Assembly: GCF_013141725.1 (NCBI RefSeq)
Contig: NZ_WHNZ01000086.1
Coordinates: 186,001-250,000 of the forward strand
Source of the DNA: Paenibacillus planticolens
GTDB lineage: Bacteria > Bacillota > Bacilli > Paenibacillales > NBRC-103111
Length of the DNA: 64,000 bases
Direction: 5' to 3'
Part shown: one piece after another, positions 15,688-25,329 of the stretch
Layout of the letters: the number at the start of each line of letters is the position of its first letter
How positions within the stretch are numbered: the stretch's first letter is position 1
The notes under the pieces: model-generated
What the model was told of the DNA's origin: nothing
Database searches by the model: none
What the model saw: only the letters and a program-made list of their open reading frames with translations
Translations under genes and position numbers: made by a program

Positions 15688-17286
15688 ATGAAAAATCAAT
15701 TCACTCGGTTTGCTATTATTCTTGTACTTGTATTAAGCGTGGCTTTGACGGGCTGTTCCTCTGCGACGAAGCAGGCTGCTCAAGCGCAAAAAGATGAACT
15801 TGTTTTATCCGTCGGTTCTGAACCCGATGCTGGCTTTGATCCAACAACAGGTTGGGGGCGTTACGGGTCTCCCATGTTTCAAAGCACGCTGCTTAAGCGG
15901 GACAGCCAAATGAAAATTGTCAATGACTTAGCTACGGGCTACGATGTGAATGCGGATGGAACGGTTTGGACCATAAAACTTCGCCAAAACGCCAAATTTT
16001 CGGACGGAAAGCCGGTAACTGCGGCAGATGTACAGTTTACTTTTGAGACCGCAGCGAAGAACGCATCGGTTATCGACCTGACGAATATGAAAAGCGTAGA
16101 AGCTGCGGATGATTATACCGTAAAATTCACGCTGAAAGAAGCACAGTCCACTTTCATTACCATTTTGGTTACTACAGGCATTATTCCAAAACACGCTTAT
16201 GGAAAAGATTATGCACAAAAACCGATCGGATCAGGGCCGTACAAGATGGTTCAATGGGATAAGGGACAACAGCTTATCGTTGAGGCTAATCCGGAATATT
16301 ACGGCACCAAACCTTATTTTAAAAAGCTGACTTTCCTGTTCTTGAAAGAAGATGCTTCATTCGCTGCCGCTAAAGCCGGTACTGTTGATATTGCCTACAT
16401 ACCATCCACTTTCAGTAAACAACCGATTAACGGTATGCGGCTTGAAGCTGTCAAAACGGTAGATAACCGCGGAATCATGTTTCCCTATGTTAAATCCGGA
16501 GAAAAAACGAAAGACGGCAATCCCATCGGAAACGATGTGACTGCAGATATCGCAATTCGTAAAGCAATCAATGTGGCGATTGACCGCAAAACACTTGTGA
16601 AAGGTGTGTTGGAAGACTACGGCTCCCCCGCTTATACGATCAATGACGGTCTTCCATGGTGGAATCCGAATACGGTATTTACGGATGCTGATGCCAATCA
16701 AGCCAAGAAAATACTTGCGGATGCAGGTTGGAAAGATGCAGAAGGCAGTGGCGTTTTGAAAAAGGATGCTTTAAAAGCCGAATTTACGTTAATTTATCCT
16801 TCTGGCGATGTTACACGACAATCGCTAGCGATTGCCGTAGCCGACATGGTGAAGCCGATTGGAATTAAAATCAATGTCAAGGGTAAAAGCTGGGACGATA
16901 TTAAAAAGTCGATGTATAGCAATGCCGTTGTTTTGGGTTGGGGCAGTAACGATCCTTTAGAAATGTACAACGTGTACAGCAGTAAATATCGCGGCGTCGA
17001 TTATTATAATTCTGGTTTCTATAGCAACCCTGCAGTTGATGAGTGGATGAACAAAGCTTTACAAGCGACTAATCATAAAACAGCAATGGAATATTGGAAA
17101 AAGGCTCAATGGGACGGTAAAAATGGTTTGAGCACTCAAGGTGATGCACCATGGGCATGGCTAGTAAACATCGATCATTTGTATCTTGTTAAGGACAAAC
17201 TCGATATCGGCAAACAGCGAATTCATCCCCACGGCCACGGCTGGCCAGTAACGGATAATATCGAAGAGTGGGGCTGGAAGCAATAA
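15688..17286 (+). CDS. Nickel ABC transporter substrate-binding lipoprotein
   Basis: 532-residue family-5 binding protein with lipobox LTGC (Cys23). Family signatures are LRQNAKFSDGKPVTAADVQF and IGSGPYKM. A histidine-rich C-terminal motif HPHGHGWP is present; as I recall this type of motif occurs in NikZ/YntA-like nickel and cobalt binding proteins. The ATG at 15688 (GTGGGG upstream) gives a proper signal peptide, whereas the frame opens at 15643. Position between nikR and two permeases plus two ATPases strongly supports Ni(II) or Co(II), possibly bound with a small chelator. Confidence 0.9.
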   Translation: MKNQFTRFAIILVLVLSVALTGCSSATKQAAQAQKDELVLSVGSEPDAGFDPTTGWGRYGSPMFQSTLLKRDSQMKIVNDLATGYDVNADGTVWTIKLRQNAKFSDGKPVTAADVQFTFETAAKNASVIDLTNMKSVEAADDYTVKFTLKEAQSTFITILVTTGIIPKHAYGKDYAQKPIGSGPYKMVQWDKGQQLIVEANPEYYGTKPYFKKLTFLFLKEDASFAAAKAGTVDIAYIPSTFSKQPINGMRLEAVKTVDNRGIMFPYVKSGEKTKDGNPIGNDVTADIAIRKAINVAIDRKTLVKGVLEDYGSPAYTINDGLPWWNPNTVFTDADANQAKKILADAGWKDAEGSGVLKKDALKAEFTLIYPSGDVTRQSLAIAVADMVKPIGIKINVKGKSWDDIKKSMYSNAVVLGWGSNDPLEMYNVYSSKYRGVDYYNSGFYSNPAVDEWMNKALQATNHKTAMEYWKKAQWDGKNGLSTQGDAPWAWLVNIDHLYLVKDKLDIGKQRIHPHGHGWPVTDNIEEWGWKQ

Positions 17287-17305
17287 GCGAGAAGGGGTAC
17301 ATGAG

Positions 17306-18295
17306 ATGATTCGCAGTTTGGTTGCGTTTATAGGATTAAAGGTAGTCCGGCTGGCCTCTTTACTTTTTGCCATCAGCTTAATCTCATTTATACTTGTCAG
17401 CTTCTCACCTATTGACCCGGTTCAAGCTTATATAGGTGCAGACATGATGAGGGTAAGTCCGGAGCAGCGGATTCTGATCACACAGCATTGGGGATTGGAT
17501 AAATCGCCCATCGAACAATTTGTTCGATGGGGGACTACTCTTCTTCATGGTGATTTAGGCACATCCATGATCTTCCGTCGGCCAGTAGCAGAGGTGATCT
17601 GTGAAAGGTTTCTAAACTCAATCTCTATGATGAGCACCGCCTGGCTACTATCAGGAATCATTGGTTTTATTGCTGGCGTCATTGCCGCTATGAAGAAGGA
17701 TACTTGGATCGACAGGCTGATCAAGTGGTATTGCTACACATTGGCTTCTACACCAACTTTCTGGATGGGGCTGCTGCTCCTCATATTATTTGCAGTATGG
17801 CTTGGCTGGTTTCCAATTGCCTTAGGAGTGCCTGCTGGAGTGCTCTCCGAGCAGGTGACGTGGATGGATCGTATCCAGCATATGATCCTGCCTGCGATGA
17901 CGTTAAGCATTGTAGGCATTTCCAGCATCGCTTTGCATACAAGGCAAAAGCTGCTGGATGTGCTTTCAAGCGACTACATATTATTCGCGAGAGCGAGAGG
18001 AGAACGGGGCTTCCGACTGTTTTGGAGGCACGGGCTGCGAAATGTTGCCTTACCGGCCGTGTCCCTGCAATTTACAGCATTTAGTGAGCTGTTCGGAGGC
18101 GCTGTTCTGGCGGAACAAGTCTTTTCGTATCCTGGTTTAGGGCAAGTAACCGTGGAGGCAGGGACGCGAGGAGATGTTCCGCTGCTGCTGGGAGTCGTTC
18201 TGTTCAGCGCGCTCTTTGTTTTCTCCGGCAACTTATTTGCGGATCTTATTTATCGGTTAGTAGATCCGAGGCTCAGGGAGAGGCGGATATTATGA
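17306..18295 (+). CDS. nikB: Nickel-type ABC transporter permease NikB
   Basis: 329-residue inner-membrane permease with about six helices. Markers are LVSFSPIDPVQAYIG after the first helix, the EAA-type loop SDYILFARARGERGFRLFWRH and the C-terminal LVDPRLRERRIL. GAAGGGG lies upstream of the ATG at 17306. It overlaps nikC by 4 bp (ATGA). It forms the translocation pore with NikC. Confidence 0.92.
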   Translation: MIRSLVAFIGLKVVRLASLLFAISLISFILVSFSPIDPVQAYIGADMMRVSPEQRILITQHWGLDKSPIEQFVRWGTTLLHGDLGTSMIFRRPVAEVICERFLNSISMMSTAWLLSGIIGFIAGVIAAMKKDTWIDRLIKWYCYTLASTPTFWMGLLLLILFAVWLGWFPIALGVPAGVLSEQVTWMDRIQHMILPAMTLSIVGISSIALHTRQKLLDVLSSDYILFARARGERGFRLFWRHGLRNVALPAVSLQFTAFSELFGGAVLAEQVFSYPGLGQVTVEAGTRGDVPLLLGVVLFSALFVFSGNLFADLIYRLVDPRLRERRIL

Positions 18296-19158
18296 GCATC
18301 CAGACAGTAGAACGAATCAAAGCTTCAAAAACAGGAATCCGCTTTAATCGCAGACAGCGCACGCTGATGATTACCATACTTGCAACCTTATTAGTCACGG
18401 GTACTTGGTTGTGCGGATTTATCCTCAGCTCCGAGAACCTTGACTCTCACTTGGAATTGCGCAACTTAGCGCCATCCTGGGAGCATCCTTTCGGCACGGA
18501 TTGGCTTGGTCGGGATATGTTTACCCGTACCATCAAAGGGCTTTCCTTAAGTATTCGAGTAGGAATGACAGCAGCAGCCTCCAGTGTGCTGATTGCAGCC
18601 GCACTTGGATTAGCAGCTGCTACGATGGGGAAAACGGCAGATCGTATCATTGCGTGGCTTATCGATCTGTTTCTAGGCGTACCCCATTTGGTCACATTAA
18701 TTCTGATTGCTTTTGTTTTGGGAGGCGGAATGAAAGGGGTTATTATTGGCGTAGCTCTAACGCATTGGCCAAGTCTCGCACGTGTCATACGTGCCGAAGT
18801 GATGCAGCTCAGGTCGGCGGAATACGTGCTGATTTCCCTTCGGTTGGGCAAATCCCGTTGGTGGGTAGCAACCAGACATATGCTGCCGCATTTGATTCCG
18901 CAGTTGTTAGTAGGTTTGCTGCTCCTTTTCCCTCATGCCATTTTGCATGAAGCATCTATTACATTTATCGGAATGGGATTATCTCCGCATCAACCCGCAA
19001 TCGGGATTATCCTATCCGAATCCATGCGATATTTATCGGCAGGTATGTGGTGGCTGGCCATTTTCCCAGGACTTTGTTTGTTAATCGTCGTGCGGGCATT
19101 CGATATCATGGGCGAAAACTTGCGTATGCTTGTGGATCCTCATCGTTCACACGAGTAA
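18292..19158 (+). CDS. nikC: Nickel-type ABC transporter permease NikC
   Basis: 288-residue second permease. The conserved HPFGTDWLGRDMFTRTIKG follows the first membrane segment. The EAA-type loop is EYVLISLRLGKSRWWVATRH and the C-terminus is MGENLRMLVDPHRSHE. It is translationally coupled to nikB and separated from the ATPase gene by 35 bp. Function as the NikB partner is inferred from family and order. Confidence 0.92.
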   Translation: MSIQTVERIKASKTGIRFNRRQRTLMITILATLLVTGTWLCGFILSSENLDSHLELRNLAPSWEHPFGTDWLGRDMFTRTIKGLSLSIRVGMTAAASSVLIAAALGLAAATMGKTADRIIAWLIDLFLGVPHLVTLILIAFVLGGGMKGVIIGVALTHWPSLARVIRAEVMQLRSAEYVLISLRLGKSRWWVATRHMLPHLIPQLLVGLLLLFPHAILHEASITFIGMGLSPHQPAIGIILSESMRYLSAGMWWLAIFPGLCLLIVVRAFDIMGENLRMLVDPHRSHE

Positions 19159-19193
19159 TACATAGATCCTGATTAAAGAAGGAGGCTATCCAT

Positions 19194-20117
19194 ATGCAAA
19201 TACTTGAAGTGAATGATCTGTCCGTATCTTTCACCCAATACACCAGTGGATTGCGTCAGAGAACGATCAAAGTTATTCATGGTCTTCATCTTTCCATACA
19301 GGCAGGGGAAGTTCTGGCGGTGGTAGGTTCCAGCGGTTCAGGCAAAAGCGTACTGGCTCATGCCATCATGGGTATTCTCCCACGTAATGCGAACATCAAC
19401 GGTACGATCCTGTATAAAGGGGAAGCCATCGATCCAGCTAGACAAGCCGCAATAAGAGGGAAGGAAATTGCCTTCATCCCCCAATCCGTTAATTATTTGG
19501 ATCCTCTCATGCAAGTGGGAGCGCAAGTGCGGTTCTCTGTACAAAAGGGGGATCCTGCTATTGAACAAAAAAAAGCTTTTGAGAGGTATCAGTTGTCACC
19601 AAGCGTGGATAAGCTTTATCCATTCCAGCTGTCTGGGGGGATGGCCAGAAGGGTGCTTGTCTCTACGGCAACGGTTAGCGGAGCGCGGCTTGTGATTGCC
19701 GACGAGCCAACACCCGGACTGCACCCTGCGGTCGTGCAGGAAACGTTAAAACAATTCAGGGAACTTGCGGATCAGGGATGTGCGGTGTTGTTTATTACTC
19801 ACGACATTGAGTCCGCGCTTCCCATTGCGGATAAAGTTGCCGTGTTCTATGCAGGGACAACCGTGGAGATTGCCTCGGCAAGTGATTTTTCCGGAGAAGG
19901 CCATTTGCTTCGACACCCTTACAGCAAAGCATTATGGAGAGCGCTGCCTCAAAATGAATTCCTTCCCATACCAGGCTTTCAGCCGCACCCTGATGCTTTG
20001 CCTGAGGGATGTTTGTTTGCGCCGCGTTGTGGGATGGCTACCTCAGAATGCTCCCGTGTAAGACCGGAAATGCGGGAACTGCGTGGCGGAATAGCGAGGT
20101 GTACACATGCTTCTTGA
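19194..20117 (+). CDS. nikD: Nickel-type ABC transporter ATPase NikD
   Basis: 307-residue ATPase. Walker A is GSSGSGKS, the Q-loop IPQSVNYLDP, the signature LSGGMARRVLV (Ala replaces the more usual Arg/Gln after Met), Walker B LVIADEPTPGLHP and the switch His FITHD. The C-terminal extension carries GCLFAPRCGMATSEC and a final CTH, the same cysteine cluster as DppD-type proteins. AAGGAGG lies 6 nt before the ATG. It overlaps nikE by 11 bp. Confidence 0.92.
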   Translation: MQILEVNDLSVSFTQYTSGLRQRTIKVIHGLHLSIQAGEVLAVVGSSGSGKSVLAHAIMGILPRNANINGTILYKGEAIDPARQAAIRGKEIAFIPQSVNYLDPLMQVGAQVRFSVQKGDPAIEQKKAFERYQLSPSVDKLYPFQLSGGMARRVLVSTATVSGARLVIADEPTPGLHPAVVQETLKQFRELADQGCAVLFITHDIESALPIADKVAVFYAGTTVEIASASDFSGEGHLLRHPYSKALWRALPQNEFLPIPGFQPHPDALPEGCLFAPRCGMATSECSRVRPEMRELRGGIARCTHAS

Positions 20118-20727
20118 AGGTAAAAATCTTGGTTTTCGTTATGGTCGGGATGCATGGATATTTAGGGGAATGGACATTGCCTTGAAGCAAGGGGAAGTGG
20201 TAGGGCTTGTTGGACCGAGTGGATGTGGGAAAACCACCTTGGGCCGCCTTATCGCCGGCTATGAGTTACCGCATGAGGGCAGTGTTCAATTAAATGGCAG
20301 TCCTCCAGCCAAAAAGGGGTTTCATCCTGTTCAGCTTGTATTTCAACATCCGGAAAAAGCAGTCAACCCCCGTTGGCCCATGCATCGTATGCTTAACGAA
20401 GGCTGGCAACCTGACGCGGATTTGCTGCGGTCGCTAGGCATTGAGAAGGAATGGCTGCAGCGATGGCCTAATGAGCTGTCCGGCGGAGAACTTCAACGAT
20501 TTTGCATCGCAAGGGCACTTGGGCCTGAAACTCGTTTTCTGATTGCTGATGAAATGACTACGATGCTGGACGCAATTACGCAAGCGCAGATATGGCATGC
20601 GGTGCTGGATATCGCTAAGGAGCGAAATTTGGGTGTGCTCGTCATAAGTCATGAGAGGAAGTTGATCCAAAGGCTTTGCAGCAGGGTTATCGAGTGGAAC
20701 GGAGAAACGGAACGTTCCACTGGATGA
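20107..20727 (+). CDS. nikE: Nickel-type ABC transporter ATPase NikE (short form)
   Basis: 206-residue ATPase, shorter than the usual 250-330 because it lacks the C-terminal oligopeptide-type extension; the catalytic core is complete. Walker A GPSGCGKT, Q-loop VFQHPEKAVNP, signature LSGGELQRFCIARAL, Walker B FLIADEMTTMLD, switch His ISHE. It closes the nickel operon and is followed by a strong terminator, so the short length looks natural rather than a frameshift. Confidence 0.9.
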   Translation: MLLEGKNLGFRYGRDAWIFRGMDIALKQGEVVGLVGPSGCGKTTLGRLIAGYELPHEGSVQLNGSPPAKKGFHPVQLVFQHPEKAVNPRWPMHRMLNEGWQPDADLLRSLGIEKEWLQRWPNELSGGELQRFCIARALGPETRFLIADEMTTMLDAITQAQIWHAVLDIAKERNLGVLVISHERKLIQRLCSRVIEWNGETERSTG

Positions 20728-20802
20728 CCACGGCAGCAGGGATGGGCGGCCTCATCCGTGCCGGGGAGAGGCCGCGCTCCAACGTTCAAGTTTAGACAAA
20801 GA

Positions 20803-20829
20803 CCTAGCCGTCAGGCTAGGCTTTTTTTG
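20803..20829 (+). terminator. Terminator of the nickel operon
   Basis: CCTAGCC-GTCA-GGCTAGG followed by CTTTTTTT: a textbook Rho-independent terminator 76 bp after nikE. Confidence 0.92.
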
Positions 20830-20840
20830 TTCAAATATTA

Positions 20841-20894
20841 GTTGCAACTATAGCTCTTTTGAGTCATTTCAAATGATCACCTTCCAAGTATACT
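20841..20894 (+). promoter_or_regulatory. Promoter/operator region before the PepSY-TM gene
   Basis: Two palindromes, GTTGCAAC (20841-20848) and TCATTT-C-AAATGA (20864-20876), precede a -10-like TATACT (20889-20894). The second palindrome covers the expected -35 position, as a metal- or redox-sensing operator might. The regulator is unknown. Confidence 0.4.
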
Positions 20895-20941
20895 TTAGTC
20901 AGTTCATTCGACTTGTGTAGAAAAGGGAGCGTAGTTAAAGT

Positions 20942-22309
20942 ATGAATCTTGGAGTTGAAATGGCTAATGGGGGGCCACAACAGACAAAAGCCAAACATGT
21001 GTATGCGGCTATCTGGAGGTGGCATTTTTACGCTGGAATGATATTTGCACCGTTCTTGGTTATTTTGGCGGTAACTGGAGGCATCTATTTATTTAAACCG
21101 CAAATTGAGTCCAAAATGTACAAAGATTATTATTACGTGCAACAAGGGCAGCAGCAATTAACGGTACAGGAACAAATACAGAAAATGAACCAAGTTTATC
21201 CGGAGGCAAAGCTAAAGAAAATAAAGCCATCGTACGCACCTGATCGGTCTACCGAATTCGAAGTGAGCAATAGAGGGCAATCGATGCTTATCTATGTCAA
21301 TCCCTATGACGGGAAAGTGCTAGGTGACATTAACCCTAATACGAAGCTTATGCAATTGATCCGAGATTTTCACGGAAAACTGATGATGGGTACAACAGGG
21401 GATCGGATTATTGAATTATCGGCTTGTTGGGCCATGATTTTATTGATCACGGGGATCTATCTATGGTGGCCTAGAGGTAAGAAATCCATATACGGTATCA
21501 TACTTCCACGCATGCATAATGGGAAACGAGTGTTCTGGCGTGATATGCACGCTGTGACGGCATTCTGGTTATCACTCTTTATTGCGGCATTAATTCTAAC
21601 GGGGTTGCCTTGGTCTGGAATTATGGGTACTTATATCAATAAAACAGCTACATACCCTCAGGGATTTTTCTCCTTTGATCCGCAAAAGCCACAGTCGACG
21701 ATACCGACTAAGGATGTGGTCAGCGGCGTTCCATGGGCGGCAGAACAGCTTCCGATGCCGAATTCCACTCCAGGCATGAGTGGTGTCATTTCTATTGAGC
21801 AAGTGATGAATATTGGTAAAAGCAACGAACTGGCCCCTGGTTATCAAATTGCTCTTCCTGCAGATGAAAAAGGGGTATACACGATTTATTCAACCACTGC
21901 AGATCCGAAGAAACAAACGACCCTTCATATTGATCAATATAGCGGGAAAGTGTTGGCAGATCAGCGATTTAAGGATTTTAGTTTCATGGCTAAAGCTGTA
22001 ACGATTGGTATCGCTTTGCACCAAGGTGAGTATTTTGGTGTGATTAATCAAATTATATGTTTGCTTGTTTGTCTCGGTATTATTTTAGTTGCAGTCAGCG
22101 GAGTTGTCATGTGGTGGATGCGAAAACCCGAGGGAAGAGTAGGAGCGCCAGCATTGCCAAAAGATTTCAAAATGGTCAAGTGGGTGGCGTTGATTACCCT
22201 TGTACTAGGTATTGTATTTCCTTTGGTTGGTATCTCTTTATTAATCGTACTATTGTTGGATGCATTGATTATTCGTAGAATACCAGCTCTGAAACAGCTT
22301 CTAGGATAA
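20942..22309 (+). CDS. PepSY-associated transmembrane protein
   Basis: 455-residue membrane protein of the PepSY_TM family. Helix 1 (about 28-50, WRWHFYAGMIFAPFLVILAV) leads to an external PepSY-like region, followed by helices near 160-178 (ending WWPRG), 208-228, 358-395 and 410-450. The HWHFYAG-like, DFHGKL and RDMHAVTAFW motifs with spaced histidines are typical of this family, members of which act in heme- or metal-linked membrane redox and iron reduction. An internal ATG at 20960 has a closer GGAG and may be the true start. It precedes a His/Met-rich membrane protein and CopA, suggesting copper or heme handling; this is inference. Confidence 0.85.
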   Translation: MNLGVEMANGGPQQTKAKHVYAAIWRWHFYAGMIFAPFLVILAVTGGIYLFKPQIESKMYKDYYYVQQGQQQLTVQEQIQKMNQVYPEAKLKKIKPSYAPDRSTEFEVSNRGQSMLIYVNPYDGKVLGDINPNTKLMQLIRDFHGKLMMGTTGDRIIELSACWAMILLITGIYLWWPRGKKSIYGIILPRMHNGKRVFWRDMHAVTAFWLSLFIAALILTGLPWSGIMGTYINKTATYPQGFFSFDPQKPQSTIPTKDVVSGVPWAAEQLPMPNSTPGMSGVISIEQVMNIGKSNELAPGYQIALPADEKGVYTIYSTTADPKKQTTLHIDQYSGKVLADQRFKDFSFMAKAVTIGIALHQGEYFGVINQIICLLVCLGIILVAVSGVVMWWMRKPEGRVGAPALPKDFKMVKWVALITLVLGIVFPLVGISLLIVLLLDALIIRRIPALKQLLG

Positions 22310-22404
22310 TGAAGTGTGTCAGGTTAAGCGTCATGCATAATATACCATCACCATAGACTAGAAAGTGGGCTTATTGAAATTTCACGAAGAGGTGAGGGTC
22401 TTTG

Positions 22405-22983
22405 ATGGAATTGAGTAAAAAGGTTTTTTTGAAAATATGTGGTTTATGCATGATATTGATCGTAATCTCCCCGGGATTACCCGTTGCAGCGCATGAACAT
22501 GGGGGAGACTCAGCCACAGAGATCCAAATGGGACCGTCTCAATTAACGATAAACACAAGTATTGCATCTTTGATTTTCGTTCTGTTGATTGTCCTTGTTC
22601 TTATTTTCCATCTACGTTCAAAGAGCGCGCTTTTATCTAAAATGACGGGTATGATGGCCGCGATGACAATTGCTATGGTATCAAGTCTGATTGTCGGTAC
22701 AATAGCAGGAATTGTATTGGAAAGCTTATTTTTTTCAACCGTTATCGGTGTCACTTTTGGGATGATTGTAGGTTATCTATCCGGCAGATCCTTACATCTT
22801 CTTGCGTCCCTGGATGGCATGTTAGCTGGATTGATGGGAGGTATGATGGGAGCGATGTTGGGGGTGATGGTGATCTCAGACTATCCTACACTTTCCATTA
22901 TTTTTATGGATATTGTCTTGGCAATTTCCATGTTAGTTCTATATAAGCTGTTGGATGACGAGGAACTTCATCATACTGCATGA
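22405..22983 (+). CDS. His/Met-rich membrane protein of unknown function
   Basis: 192-residue membrane protein. An N-terminal signal-like helix (about 8-30) precedes AHEHGGDSA, a possible extracytoplasmic metal site. Four further helices follow: about 50-70, 80-105 (KMTGMMAAM), 108-130, and a Gly/Met-rich segment LAGLMGGMMGAMLGVM before the last helix. The tail is DDEELHHTA. The ATG at 22405 follows GAGGTGAGGG. The family is not recognised. Placement between a PepSY-TM gene and copA suggests a copper-related role. Confidence 0.65.
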   Translation: MELSKKVFLKICGLCMILIVISPGLPVAAHEHGGDSATEIQMGPSQLTINTSIASLIFVLLIVLVLIFHLRSKSALLSKMTGMMAAMTIAMVSSLIVGTIAGIVLESLFFSTVIGVTFGMIVGYLSGRSLHLLASLDGMLAGLMGGMMGAMLGVMVISDYPTLSIIFMDIVLAISMLVLYKLLDDEELHHTA

Positions 22984-23078
22984 CTCGAAAGAGCTATTTT
23001 CAAGGAATCTAGCATGTTCCTGGACTACACCCCATATAGTTGCAAGTAAGTGCGGAGATTGTATGGGAGGTGGAGAAG

Positions 23079-25292
23079 TTGAACGAACATTCAGGGTTTC
23101 AAAAAATAAGCTTAAAAATAGAGGGAATGACTTGTGCGGCATGCTCTGCGCGTATTGAGAAAGTCGTTGGTAAAATGGCTGGCGTTCATGAAATCGTCGT
23201 CAATTTACCGTTGGGACGTGCCGCGTTAGTGTTGGACTCCGATTCTGAACTTAGAGGGCGGGTTGTTGAGCGTATCGAGAAATTGGGATACTCCGCAGGA
23301 AAGTTTGAAGAAGCGAGCGAGTCTCAGAAAACGGTGCTTGGTCTAGGTGCAAAACTGCTTATCTCCGCGCTATTGACGCTGCCTCTTTTGTGGGCAATGG
23401 TTCGTCATTATACGTTGACATCCGGAATTTGGATTCCTGAGCTATTTCTTCAGCCGTGGTTTCAATGGATACTTGCTACGCCGGTTCAATTTGTTATAGG
23501 TGCTCCATTTTACTTTAATGCTTGGAAGGCTGTAAAAAGCAAAAGTGCCAATATGGATGTACTTATCGTTCTTAGTACGACTAGCGCATATTTATACAGT
23601 CATTACATGACGATGCACATGCTGCATTCGGGTGGAGCTGACCCGCACTCGGTGTATTTTGAGACAAGCGCCATGATTATTACCGTTGTGCTGCTTGGTA
23701 AATGGTTGGAATCTTCCGCCAAAAAGAGAAGTATGAAGACGATTCATCAACTACGCCGACTAAGTCCGCAAACAGTAACAATCCTCAGAAGTGAGAACCA
23801 CCCAGAGACAATAGGGTTAAATAGCGTCAAGATTGGGGATACGCTCCTGATCCTTCCCGGCGAAATCGTTCCTGCGGATGGACGAGTTATGAGTGGCAGG
23901 TCTGCGGTTGATGAGTCTTTCATTACTGGAGAATCTGTACCTGTGGAGAAACGCCAATATGACCGCCTGATTGGCGGATCAGTAAATAGGGACGAAGTCA
24001 TGACTATGCAAGTGACGGCTCTTGGACCTCAAACTGCGCTCGGCAAGATGATCCATTTAATGGAGGAAGCACAGGCCTCGAAGGCCGAGATCGGGCGATA
24101 TGTAGATCGCATCGCTGCTGTGTTCGTTCCTGCTGTTTTGGTGCTTGCATTGCTGACATTGTGTATGTGGTCCTTATGGCTTACTCCGGGGGATTTCAAA
24201 GGGGCACTATTCAAAGCAATAGCCGTACTTGTTATCGCTTGCCCTTGCGCTTTAGGGTTGGCGACGCCAACTTCGATCCTGGTCGGTACGAGCCGTGCTT
24301 TGGAGTCGGGGATTCTATTCAAAGAAGGCAAGTATGTGGAACAGCTGCAGCAGATCGATATCATTTTACTGGATAAAACAGGGACACTTACTTATGGAAC
24401 ACCCCGAGTGACAGACATCGTCACGGATTCGGGCCAGGAACATCGCCTTCTTCGCTTACTTGCTGCTGCTGAGAATGGAATAGAACATCCCTATGCGAAA
24501 GCGATTGTGAAAGAAGCCGCTCGGCGCGGACTCCAGATGAAAGAAACGTCTTCCTCTCAAGCACTAACAGGTTTGGGTGTGACGGCGCGAGTAGATAAAC
24601 ATGAAATTCTTATCGGATCTAGAGCTTTTATGAGTCAGGCTGAAATTTCCATGCAGAAGTTTGCACCAATAACAGAACAGTTAGAGAGGGAAGGAAAGAC
24701 GATACTATTTGCAGCGGTGAACGGTGTGCCTGCAGGGTTAATCGCGCTCATGGACACATTAAAGTCATCTACGCCTCAAGCTATACGACGGTTGAAAAAG
24801 ATGGGCATCGTCGTCGCCATGGTAACCGGCGATCACCGTAAAACAGCCAATGCGATAGGGGATAGAGCTGGAATAACAGCCATTTATGCGGAAATGCTGC
24901 CGCAGGATAAAGTTCATTTGGTAAGAACACTGCAGTCAAAAGGGAAACGTGTTGCAATGGTCGGCGATGGCGTGAATGATGCGCCTGCGTTGGCAGCGGC
25001 AGATATTGGCATTGCTGTGGGGACAGGTTCAGAAATCGCCAAGGACGCAGCAGATATCAATTTGCTTCATAGCGACTTGGGGGGAGTTGCGGATGCCATC
25101 GTGATGAGCCGGAAGACGATGCGCAATATTCGCCAAAATTTAATTTTCGCACTCATGTATAATGTCTTGGCTATACCTCTTGCGTTCATGGGTTTAATGA
25201 CACCGTGGATCGCTGGAACCGCTATGGCGCTAAGTTCTGTATCCGTCGTAGCGAATGCTAGCAGACTGCAAAGAGCATCTTGGCGAAATTAA
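23079..25292 (+). CDS. copA: Copper-translocating P1B-type ATPase
   Basis: 737-residue Cu(I) efflux pump. One N-terminal heavy-metal domain with GMTCAACSARIEKV (Cys19, Cys22) is followed by eight predicted helices, the TGES actuator loop, the ion-site CPC (388-390), the phosphorylation motif DKTGTLT (Asp432), the HP dipeptide (EHPYAKA), GDGVNDAPAL (Asp630), and the last-helix copper ligands YN and MALSSVSVV, all diagnostic of CopA. A TTG at 23079 with GGGAGG 8 nt upstream is the likely start; the frame is open to 23040. It lies 95 bp after the His/Met-rich gene, probably the same operon. Confidence 0.95.
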   Translation: MNEHSGFQKISLKIEGMTCAACSARIEKVVGKMAGVHEIVVNLPLGRAALVLDSDSELRGRVVERIEKLGYSAGKFEEASESQKTVLGLGAKLLISALLTLPLLWAMVRHYTLTSGIWIPELFLQPWFQWILATPVQFVIGAPFYFNAWKAVKSKSANMDVLIVLSTTSAYLYSHYMTMHMLHSGGADPHSVYFETSAMIITVVLLGKWLESSAKKRSMKTIHQLRRLSPQTVTILRSENHPETIGLNSVKIGDTLLILPGEIVPADGRVMSGRSAVDESFITGESVPVEKRQYDRLIGGSVNRDEVMTMQVTALGPQTALGKMIHLMEEAQASKAEIGRYVDRIAAVFVPAVLVLALLTLCMWSLWLTPGDFKGALFKAIAVLVIACPCALGLATPTSILVGTSRALESGILFKEGKYVEQLQQIDIILLDKTGTLTYGTPRVTDIVTDSGQEHRLLRLLAAAENGIEHPYAKAIVKEAARRGLQMKETSSSQALTGLGVTARVDKHEILIGSRAFMSQAEISMQKFAPITEQLEREGKTILFAAVNGVPAGLIALMDTLKSSTPQAIRRLKKMGIVVAMVTGDHRKTANAIGDRAGITAIYAEMLPQDKVHLVRTLQSKGKRVAMVGDGVNDAPALAAADIGIAVGTGSEIAKDAADINLLHSDLGGVADAIVMSRKTMRNIRQNLIFALMYNVLAIPLAFMGLMTPWIAGTAMALSSVSVVANASRLQRASWRN

Positions 25293-25329
25293 TTTGCGTC
25301 TAAATAAAAGAAAGGAAGGAGGAATCATA

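Noticed and set aside
20107..20727. Suspected frameshift truncating NikE
   Set aside because: All ATPase motifs are present, the frame closes cleanly and a terminator follows, so a naturally short subunit is more likely.
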